A program made the position numbers and the translations under genes. DNA of 6,697 bases, from NCBI GenBank assembly GCA_958444395.1, contig CAUCOL010000103.1, positions 1-6,697 on the forward strand, in the 5' to 3' direction. Positions 1 to 5,302 of the stretch are shown here, piece by piece. The notes beneath the pieces are model-generated. The model was not told the DNA's origin. It did no database searches and saw nothing but the letters and a program-made list of their open reading frames with translations. The DNA comes from an uncultured Lachnospiraceae bacterium (GTDB taxonomy: Bacteria; Bacillota; Clostridia; Lachnospirales; Lachnospiraceae). Numbering within the stretch: position 1 is the first letter of the stretch; every line of letters begins with the position of its first letter.

Positions 1-78
1 AAATCAGAAAGATATTTCATTTGCTGCATGCCCGGATGTCAGGGCTTTAACTGCCCCTGGCGGTGTGGGAAGTTTTAG
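1..78 (+). CDS. Possible C-terminal end of a Cys-rich protein (partial, runs off left edge)
   Basis: The plus-strand frame starting at base 1 is open for 25 codons and stops at TAG (76-78), directly against the scrA stop codon on the other strand (79-81). The encoded tail is rich in cysteine, with Cys at positions 8, 9, 13, 18 and 22 of the visible peptide, including the stretch MPGCQGFNCPWRCGKF. Spaced Cys with Pro, Gly and Trp looks like a metal-binding or zinc-ribbon-like C-terminus rather than random translation. Only 25 residues are visible, so neither the family nor the reality of the gene is certain. If real, it is convergent with scrA with no base between the two stop codons. No function is assigned. 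Confidence 0.3.
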   Translation, partial: KSERYFICCMPGCQGFNCPWRCGKF

Positions 79-2013
79 CTATTTAATCTGCAAAAGAAGC
101 TGACCTTTCTCTACGCTGCCTGTGGCTGCCGGCAATACTTCCTCATAATCATCCGTATTCGTAATGATCACCGGTGTCGTAATATCGTAACCGGCTGTCC
201 GGATCTTCTCTGCATCAAACTCCAGAAGCAGCTGGCCGGCCGTCACATGCTCCCCTTCCGTTACTTTTGATGTGTAGTATTTTCCATCCAGTTCTACGGT
301 ATTGATCCCGACATGGATCAGTACTTCCACACCGTTGTCTCCGGTCAGTCCGATCGCATGCTTTGTATCAAAGACAGTGGTAACGGTTCCATCAAATGGT
401 GCAAACACCTGTCCCATTTTGGGAACAATCGCAATGCTCTTTCCTTGTACCTCGGCTGCAAAAGTATCATCCTTCACATCCGTCATGGCAACAGTCTCTC
501 CGATCAATGGTGCATAGACATTCTGTGTACCTGCCGCTGTATCAGATATGCTCTGTGCATTTTCCACGGCAGCTGTATTGACAGAAACGGCGCATTCTTT
601 CTGATCATGTGCTGTCTGATCTGCTTTCTTCATCCCTTCCTCCGGATCTTCTTTATACAGGATCCAGGAGATAGAGAATGCTACGACTGTCGCAACCAGG
701 ATCACCAGTGCATACTGCCAGGTATAAGCCGTTGTGATCAGAAATCCAAACACGCCTGTGATACCATAAGCGGAAGCGCCCACATGTGTAATACCTGCTA
801 CCAGTCCACCGCATGCACCACCGATACATCCGGCGATAAACGGTTTCATATAACGGATATTTACACCGAAGATCGCAGGCTCTGTGATACCCAGATACGC
901 TGATAAGGATGCCGGTAGAGCAACGCTTCGTGTTTTTGCATTTTTCGTTTTGATCGCCAGTGCCAGGCAGGCTGCCCCCTGTGCTACATTGGCAGCTGTC
1001 GCGATCGGCATCCAGTTATTTACGCCATGCGCACTCAGAAGTCCGGCTTCCAGTGCATTGTACATATGATGTACACCGGCTACTACCGTTGGTGCATAGA
1101 ATGCGCCGACGATCATCCCGCCGATTCCAAACGGAACGGCGATCAGGCTTTCTGCTGCGCTTAACACCCAGTTCTCAATCGTTGAGAAGATCGGCCCGAT
1201 GATCGTCAGTGTCAAATACCCGGTCACCAATACCGTTACCAATGGTGTCACAAACAGGTCGATGATCTCCGGTACGATCTTATGTAGCTTCTTCTCCAGC
1301 TTTGACATCAGCCATACAGCGATCACAACCGGTATAACATGTCCCTGATATCCGACCATACGGATATGATATAATCCAAACCATACGGAAGCGGTTGGTA
1401 TCTCAGATGCTTTCATGCCTGCTACGGACCATGCATTGATCAGATCCGAATGGATCATGATCATGCCGATGACTGCTCCGAGAAACTGATTTCCGCCAAA
1501 GGCCTTTGCCGCGCTGATCGCGATCAGGATTGGCAGGAAAACAAATGCTGCATTACTGAACAGATGAAAGATCTCGTACGTCGAAGACTCCGCCAATGCC
1601 GGATAGAGATTGCAGAAGCCCTCCAGCAGTCCCATCAATAATCCACTGGCAACGATCGCCGGAATGATCGGCACGAAGATATCACCCAGTGTTTTGATCG
1701 CACGCTTGAACAGATTCTGCTTCGCTGCAGCCGCCTGCTTCACATCCTCTTTCGTGCCTCCGGTGATGCCGGCTGCTTCGATGAATGCATCATAGACTTT
1801 ATTGACAGTTCCTGTTCCAAAGATGATCTGCAGCTGTCCGGCTGCTTCAAATACCCCTTTTACACCATCAATATTCTCCAGTGTTTCTTTACTGCACTTC
1901 GCATTATCTCCGATCACCAGTCGAAGTCTTGTCGCACAATGCGCAGCAGATACGATATTTTCTCTGCCGCCGATTGCCTGAAGTACTTCCTTTGCTACAA
2001 CCCCATAATCCAT
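79..2013 (-). CDS. scrA: Sucrose-type PTS permease, fused IIBCA
   Basis: Phosphotransferase-system permease of 644 aa that imports and phosphorylates a sugar, most likely sucrose to sucrose-6-phosphate, across the cytoplasmic membrane. The IIB domain (about 1-85) has the phosphocysteine C26 in HCATRLRLV, followed by the GVFEAAGQLQIIFGTGTVNKVY segment typical of sucrose-class IIB. The IIC domain (about 105-455) is strongly hydrophobic with many membrane segments and has the GITEPAIFGV signature at 375-384. A linker rich in Ala, Thr and Gln (about 460-498) leads to a IIA-Glc-type domain (about 498-644) with H552 in KHAIGL and the phospho-accepting H567 in VLIHVGINTVEL. Length is normal for the fused class. 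The ATG is 6 nt from a strong AGGAAGGG site (2020-2027). Sucrose is inferred from IIB/IIC similarity; trehalose or another beta-glucoside-family sugar remains possible. No scrB/scrK/scrR neighbours are visible, and the gene looks monocistronic. Confidence 0.9.
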   Translation of the reverse strand: MDYGVVAKEVLQAIGGRENIVSAAHCATRLRLVIGDNAKCSKETLENIDGVKGVFEAAGQLQIIFGTGTVNKVYDAFIEAAGITGGTKEDVKQAAAAKQNLFKRAIKTLGDIFVPIIPAIVASGLLMGLLEGFCNLYPALAESSTYEIFHLFSNAAFVFLPILIAISAAKAFGGNQFLGAVIGMIMIHSDLINAWSVAGMKASEIPTASVWFGLYHIRMVGYQGHVIPVVIAVWLMSKLEKKLHKIVPEIIDLFVTPLVTVLVTGYLTLTIIGPIFSTIENWVLSAAESLIAVPFGIGGMIVGAFYAPTVVAGVHHMYNALEAGLLSAHGVNNWMPIATAANVAQGAACLALAIKTKNAKTRSVALPASLSAYLGITEPAIFGVNIRYMKPFIAGCIGGACGGLVAGITHVGASAYGITGVFGFLITTAYTWQYALVILVATVVAFSISWILYKEDPEEGMKKADQTAHDQKECAVSVNTAAVENAQSISDTAAGTQNVYAPLIGETVAMTDVKDDTFAAEVQGKSIAIVPKMGQVFAPFDGTVTTVFDTKHAIGLTGDNGVEVLIHVGINTVELDGKYYTSKVTEGEHVTAGQLLLEFDAEKIRTAGYDITTPVIITNTDDYEEVLPAATGSVEKGQLLLQIK

Positions 2014-2150
2014 AACAATCCCTTCCTTTCTTATTTGTTATGTCTGTCCGTATCTTTGTCCTGTTTTCCGGATACAGATTTACCGCCGACACTCTCCCTT
2101 CCTGTAAATGCCGAGCTGGCGGCGTGTTACCTGTTTACTCTTTGTATGTA

Positions 2151-2164
2151 TGAGAACGTTCCCA
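2151..2164. promoter_or_regulatory. LacI/GalR-family operator, proximal copy (O1)
   Basis: The sequence TGAGAACGTTCCCA is a near-palindrome around a central CG, the form bound by LacI/GalR-family repressors. It fits the cre consensus TGWAANCGNTNWCA except at positions 4 and 12, so either a sugar-specific repressor (ScrR-like) or CcpA could bind it. It matches the distal copy at 12 of 14 positions when that copy is read on the minus strand. It lies about 140 nt upstream of the scrA ATG. Confidence 0.6.
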
Positions 2165-2216
2165 CATTTTAGTTTACTGATTCATAAGAATCTGCAACGT
2201 AAATTCGGGTAATGGT

Positions 2217-2254
2217 TTTGTCGAAATGACATATATTAGTCACTTTATGACAAA
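2217..2254. repeat. Imperfect inverted repeat in the scrA leader
   Basis: Arms TTTGTC (2217-2222) and GACAAA (2249-2254) enclose AAA/TTT and then TGAC (2227-2230) and GTCA (2239-2242) around an 8-nt AT-rich centre, giving 13 potential pairs with small mismatches. It lies between the two operator copies. No U-tract follows on either strand, so it does not look like an intrinsic terminator. It could be a binding site for another dimeric regulator or an RNA hairpin. Confidence 0.4.
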
Positions 2255-2307
2255 TAACTTCATATAATCTTTCTTTTAGGAATCAACATACATGTTTTTT
2301 TCTTATG

Positions 2308-2321
2308 TGGTATCGTTCTCA
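2308..2321. promoter_or_regulatory. LacI/GalR-family operator, distal copy (O2), just downstream of the promoter
   Basis: On the minus strand this reads TGAGAACGATACCA, matching the proximal operator at 12 of 14 positions. It would cover about +6 to +19 relative to the start site predicted from the TATAAT box, the classic position for blocking promoter clearance. The centres of the two copies are 157 bp apart, close to 15 helical turns at 10.5 bp per turn, so both face the same side of the helix and a repression loop is possible. Confidence 0.6.
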
Positions 2322-2333
2322 TATCTTGCATTT

Positions 2334-2362
2334 ATTATAGTATTGTCTACGCAATTTGTAAA
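2334..2362 (-). promoter_or_regulatory. Sigma-A promoter for scrA
   Basis: On the minus strand, TTTACA (2362-2357) is followed after exactly 17 nt by a perfect TATAAT (2339-2334). This is a near-consensus housekeeping promoter pointing at scrA. The predicted start site is near 2327, with an operator immediately downstream. The promoter overlaps the 3' end of the small reading frame at 2347-2499. Confidence 0.75.
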
Positions 2363-2499
2363 TTATAAAAATATGCCAAATAATCTTTTATGCTTTTGGT
2401 TAATTTGACGAATCCACATGTTATTGGATCCATCAGCACAACGAACCTATATGTTATTTCATCCATTGACACAACGAGCCCGTATGTTATCTCATCCAT
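2347..2499 (-). CDS. Possible 50-aa ORF built on 11-residue repeats
   Basis: An ATG at 2499-2497 opens 50 codons ending in TAG (2349-2347). The first 30 residues come from the 33-bp repeats (motif VVSMDEITYGL and variants), followed by a non-repeated tail ending in DYLAYFYNLQIA. The ATG is in frame with, and 15 nt beyond, the TGA of the M56 gene, so translational coupling, read-through or former fusion are all possible. For coding: of five differences between the first two copies, three are synonymous. Against it: no Shine-Dalgarno site precedes the ATG and the tail is AT-rich, overlapping the scrA promoter. No family is recognised. Confidence 0.25.
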   Translation of the reverse strand: MDEITYGLVVSMDEITYRFVVLMDPITCGFVKLTKSIKDYLAYFYNLQIA

Positions 2500-2509
2500 C
2501 GACACAACG
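2408..2509. repeat. Three tandem 33-bp direct repeats
   Basis: Three contiguous 33-bp units lie at 2408-2440, 2441-2473 and 2474-2506, plus the first 3 bases of a fourth. On the plus strand each begins ACGA and ends with CACA, with a shared ATGTTAT core. The second and third units agree at 28 of 33 positions, all differences being transitions; the first and second agree at 25 of 33. There are no spacers, so this is not a CRISPR. The units sit between the M56 stop codon and the scrA promoter and are a multiple of three long. Confidence 0.9.
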
Positions 2510-2511
2510 GA

Positions 2512-4674
2512 TCAGTTCGATGAATCTGTCAGACTGTAGCTCAGATCATATGCGTGTTTGGAAGAGATTTTGTACTTATAAGTCCCACTGATGTTTTCTT
2601 CATCCTCTGCATTGGCAGCAAAACGCACCTGCAGGATATCACTGCCTTCCATCCCGGTCAGGCTGTATACGACTACGCCTTCCTCCGGGAATCGCTTTTC
2701 TTCTCCGGCATACTGCGCAAAGATCCGGTTCAGCTTCTGATTGCCATCTTCCTGCTTATAATATATTTTCTGCTTTTTCACGTCATATATGCAAAAAGTC
2801 TGTGCGTGTACCCCATTATATACCAACACAGCATAGCGTTTCGTCTCATCCGCTCCTTCAACCCAGTCCAACGCACAGAAATATCCCTGTATCTGTGCCG
2901 GATGGATGGCAGACTTTGCCTGTGGGTTTCCCTTCGGTGCCAGGATCACATCCTGAATCGATGCACTACCGGTATAATCCTTCTTCGTATCAACCACAAC
3001 AACCGTTCGGTCCGCATCATCCGTCAGTGTAAACTGTTGTTCTTCTCCCTCTTCCGTGCTGTTCTCCCGCCGCCGCTCCTCGATCTCCTGCTGTGTCATT
3101 GCTTTTTTATGGTACATCTTATCCGATGCATCCCACACATAATAGACGGTTTCATCGTCCACATCTACCGTCAGCACGCCACCGGCATTCTGTACATAGG
3201 AGAAAATCATTGACCCCTTCTGCAGTTCACTGACATCCGGCACATAGATCGGATCACTGATCACTTTGAATGCGTTTTTGTCAATCTCCAGCAGATGATA
3301 CTCCTGTACGGTCAGCTTTTCCTCTGTCTGATCCGGCGTGGCTGTAGCTGCCGCTGCCGAAACCGGTGCCGCCGCCTGCTGTCTCGTCACCTCTGCCGGC
3401 TGTCCGATCGCTACCTCCATCAGTCCGTCTTCGTTATAGTCCTGCACCTGCAAGGTCATATTCTGTGAGAAATTCTGTATCTGCTTGCCATTGAACAGTT
3501 TACTCAGCGCAAAGGTTTCTTTCGTCCGGCTGTCTGCTCCGATCAGTTTCAGGCTGCAGCGTCCGTTATACCCCTGTTCCTTCTGGAACGTGCCTTCCTG
3601 TATCACCAATTCGACACGTACGGCGTCTCCGGCAGGATCGGTCGAATCTGCAGAACAGATCACTTCATCGGTTACGCCTTTCATCACCGTATCATCAAAC
3701 AGAGACTCCCCCTGATTCTGCCGCTCTGTCGTCCATGCACCATCGTTCCATGATGCCCCCATCCACGACAGTCCAAACCACCATACGAAGCAGACCGTCA
3801 CGGCAAACGCCGTCACAGCTTTCTTCCACAGAGACGTCTGCCGCTTGTACAGAAGATGATCTGCACGCGCCTGCAGATGTCGTTCTGTTGTCCCAAAGAT
3901 TCCGCCTGGAACAGAGAAATGTTCTTTCTCTATATTTACAAATATCTGTGTATAGGCTTCTCTCTCTGATGCATTCAGCTTCTTCCAGACCGTTTCATCA
4001 CACGCCATTGCCAGATCCCGGTCTGCCAGATAATACGCCAGCCAGATGCAGGGATTCCACCACTGCAGGCACACTGCCAGGATAAATACAGTGCGTAGCC
4101 AATCATCCTTTCGCCGGATATGTGCCGTCTCCATAGAAATAATGTATTTTGCCGTCTGCGCCAGCATATCCTTCGGAAGATATACCTTTGTCCGGAAAAG
4201 TCCGGCACGCATGGGCTCTGTCACTACATCCGTCTGATAGATCCGGTCATATAAATGCTCTGCTTTTCTGACACGTCTGCGTACCGCCTGTCCATAAAAC
4301 AGGACACACAAAAGAAGTGCTGCTACCCCTGTCACCCAGCACACCGCACACACTTTATATGCCGCTGTCGTCTGTATTCCCTCACGATACACCTGTATCC
4401 AGCTCGTCAACAGACCATGTTCCGTCTGTGTCTGCAACCCCAGCTGACGCAACAGCCGGTGATATGCCCTGTTCCACGGAGCATACAGACAGATCGGACT
4501 GCTCAGACCGACCGGACAGACTGCCCGCAGAAAATAAAGAAGCCACAGCAGCACCATGTACTGCCGGGGCATTTTACGCCAGCATAATCGCAATATAAGG
4601 AGTACCGGCAGCAAGATCACCGCCATGCACCCCATAGAAAATATTGTATAAAATACTCGATATAATAGATCCAT
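2512..4674 (-). CDS. BlaR1/M56-family membrane protein with degenerate metalloprotease site
   Basis: Protein of 720 aa resembling the M56 (BlaR1/MecR1) sensor-protease family. Hydrophobic segments lie near 8-30, 41-58, 108-128, 194-215 and 288-308, with the cytoplasmic M56-like region between the third and fourth. The expected HExxH appears as METAH (181-185): the first His is Met, read clearly as ATG in the DNA. The downstream family motif DxExxCDE appears as DLAMACDE (220-227), with Ala where the third zinc-binding Glu is expected. NPCIWLAYY and CDE are otherwise family-like. From about 309 the protein is predicted extracytoplasmic: an Ala/Thr-rich linker (433-447), an FG-GAP/calcium-loop-like DYNEDGLMEVAIG (412-424), and no penicillin-binding SxxK domain recognised. 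The ATG at 4674 was chosen because AGGGA lies 8 nt upstream and it starts 16 nt after the preceding gene; an upstream in-frame start would overlap that gene by about 200 nt. Likely a non-proteolytic sensor; ligand unknown. Confidence 0.75.
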   Translation of the reverse strand: MDLLYRVFYTIFSMGCMAVILLPVLLILRLCWRKMPRQYMVLLWLLYFLRAVCPVGLSSPICLYAPWNRAYHRLLRQLGLQTQTEHGLLTSWIQVYREGIQTTAAYKVCAVCWVTGVAALLLCVLFYGQAVRRRVRKAEHLYDRIYQTDVVTEPMRAGLFRTKVYLPKDMLAQTAKYIISMETAHIRRKDDWLRTVFILAVCLQWWNPCIWLAYYLADRDLAMACDETVWKKLNASEREAYTQIFVNIEKEHFSVPGGIFGTTERHLQARADHLLYKRQTSLWKKAVTAFAVTVCFVWWFGLSWMGASWNDGAWTTERQNQGESLFDDTVMKGVTDEVICSADSTDPAGDAVRVELVIQEGTFQKEQGYNGRCSLKLIGADSRTKETFALSKLFNGKQIQNFSQNMTLQVQDYNEDGLMEVAIGQPAEVTRQQAAAPVSAAAATATPDQTEEKLTVQEYHLLEIDKNAFKVISDPIYVPDVSELQKGSMIFSYVQNAGGVLTVDVDDETVYYVWDASDKMYHKKAMTQQEIEERRRENSTEEGEEQQFTLTDDADRTVVVVDTKKDYTGSASIQDVILAPKGNPQAKSAIHPAQIQGYFCALDWVEGADETKRYAVLVYNGVHAQTFCIYDVKKQKIYYKQEDGNQKLNRIFAQYAGEEKRFPEEGVVVYSLTGMEGSDILQVRFAANAEDEENISGTYKYKISSKHAYDLSYSLTDSSN

Positions 4675-4690
4675 TGTTATATTCCCTGTG

Positions 4691-5107
4691 TCACTCGTCT
4701 TTTCCCAAGAAACGCATTGACCCTTTCTGGGCACGTTCCTCACCATACCGTTTCGCAACCACCTGTAATCCCTGCATCCTGTGACACTCCGGACAGTAGG
4801 TTCCAAACTCGATCGGCTTACCGCAGATCTGACAATGCACTCCCGATATTTTATCATTGTTGCTATTCTTATACTGGATCCGTCCATCCCGGATCCACTC
4901 CCTTACCTTACGCAGTGGAATATTAAAATGTTCTGCCACGTCTGTCTCTCGCACGTCATTGGAACGTATATAGTCCTTTACTTCTGAAAACAGATTCATC
5001 TCTATGCAGGTGGGACACAGTTCTTTATTATACAGATCTGCCAGATATCTCCCACACTGTTTGCAGCATTTTTGTTCTGTCCGCTTCTTCAACTCATCAA
5101 CCAGCAT
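4691..5107 (-). CDS. YvyF-like zinc-ribbon/helix-turn-helix protein (flagellar operon protein family)
   Basis: Cytoplasmic protein of 138 aa with a symmetrical layout. An N-terminal zinc ribbon has C15-x2-C18 and C31-x2-C34. A helix-turn-helix-like centre (about 45-75) carries DVAEHFNIPLRKVREWIRDGRI. A C-terminal zinc ribbon has C92-x2-C95 and C105-x2-C108. This matches in order and length the YvyF/TIGR03826 'flagellar operon protein' family, whose Bacillus member sits upstream of flgM; its biochemical role is not established. Here it precedes the M56 gene by 16 nt, so the two are surely co-transcribed. It occupies the place a BlaI-type repressor holds beside BlaR1, and might be the DNA- or protein-binding partner of that membrane protein (inference). 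The start is the first ATG after a GGGGAAG-type site, spaced rather tightly. Family assignment is from remembered motifs, not a search. Confidence 0.7.
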   Translation of the reverse strand: MLVDELKKRTEQKCCKQCGRYLADLYNKELCPTCIEMNLFSEVKDYIRSNDVRETDVAEHFNIPLRKVREWIRDGRIQYKNSNNDKISGVHCQICGKPIEFGTYCPECHRMQGLQVVAKRYGEERAQKGSMRFLGKDE

Positions 5108-5302
5108 CTCTTCCCCGCCTTTCCGTATCGTACTCGAATCTTTTGACTTCGTAAACTTGATTCACATAAGACTGCACAAGCCAGTCAGACCATGATCAGA
5201 TCCAATATACCTATCATATCACATTTGCGCTAAAAATACACTAATGCCGCAAATATCCAGTCGATCCGATCGCCGTGCCTGCCCGGGTACGCAAATGACC
5301 GT
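5108..5302. other. 195-nt gap between the coiled-coil and YvyF-like genes
   Basis: No gene and no intrinsic terminator with a U-tract was found. The heptamer ATTTGCG occurs on the plus strand at 5223-5229 and in inverse form (CGCAAAT) at 5248-5254 and 5290-5296. The first copy can pair with either of the others, and the two inverse copies are 42 bp apart. The apparent lack of a terminator leaves read-through from the upstream gene possible. Confidence 0.4.
5213..5221 (-). promoter_or_regulatory. Candidate extended -10 promoter for the YvyF-like/M56 operon
   Basis: On the minus strand TGATATGAT forms an extended -10 (TGn followed by TATGAT). No good -35 hexamer lies at the usual distance, so support comes only from the extended -10. 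It would give a leader of about 100 nt before the YvyF-like gene. It lies directly downstream of one ATTTGCG copy. Confidence 0.3.

Larger units (their letters stand above)
2014..2327 (-). promoter_or_regulatory. Long (about 310 nt) 5' leader of scrA
   Basis: If transcription starts about 7 nt after the TATAAT box, scrA has an untranslated leader of about 310 nt. It contains one operator-like palindrome (2151-2164), an imperfect dyad (2217-2254), and a small GC hairpin with arms GCCG (2110-2113) and CGGC (2120-2123). No U-tract terminator and no recognisable ribonucleic antiterminator (SacT/LicT-type) site was found. The leader ends in a strong ribosome binding site for scrA. The start site is inferred, and a second, closer promoter cannot be excluded. 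Confidence 0.4.

Noticed and set aside
40..59. Hairpin CAGGGC / GCCCCTG as a terminator for scrA
   Set aside because: The stem has a bulge and no U-tract follows on either strand; it may simply be coding sequence of the convergent frame.
1904..2092. Upstream ORF starting GTG at 2092 and overlapping the scrA start
   Set aside because: There is an SD-like AGGAAGGGAGA but it is too close to the GTG, and most of the frame lies inside scrA with shadow-like composition.
2014..2327. Ribonucleic antiterminator (SacT/LicT type) control of scrA
   Set aside because: No RAT-like site and no terminator hairpin with U-tract could be found in the leader.
2408..2509. Tandem repeats as a CRISPR array
   Set aside because: Units are contiguous with no spacers, are divergent from one another, and there are only three.
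2554..3213. 219-codon plus-strand reading frame opposite the M56 gene
   Set aside because: It is fully antisense to the M56 coding region, with no family resemblance or ribosome binding site.
4675..4887. N-terminal extension of the M56 protein by 71 residues
   Set aside because: It overlaps the YvyF-like gene in another frame, has non-family sequence, and the ATG at 4674 has a well-spaced AGGGA.
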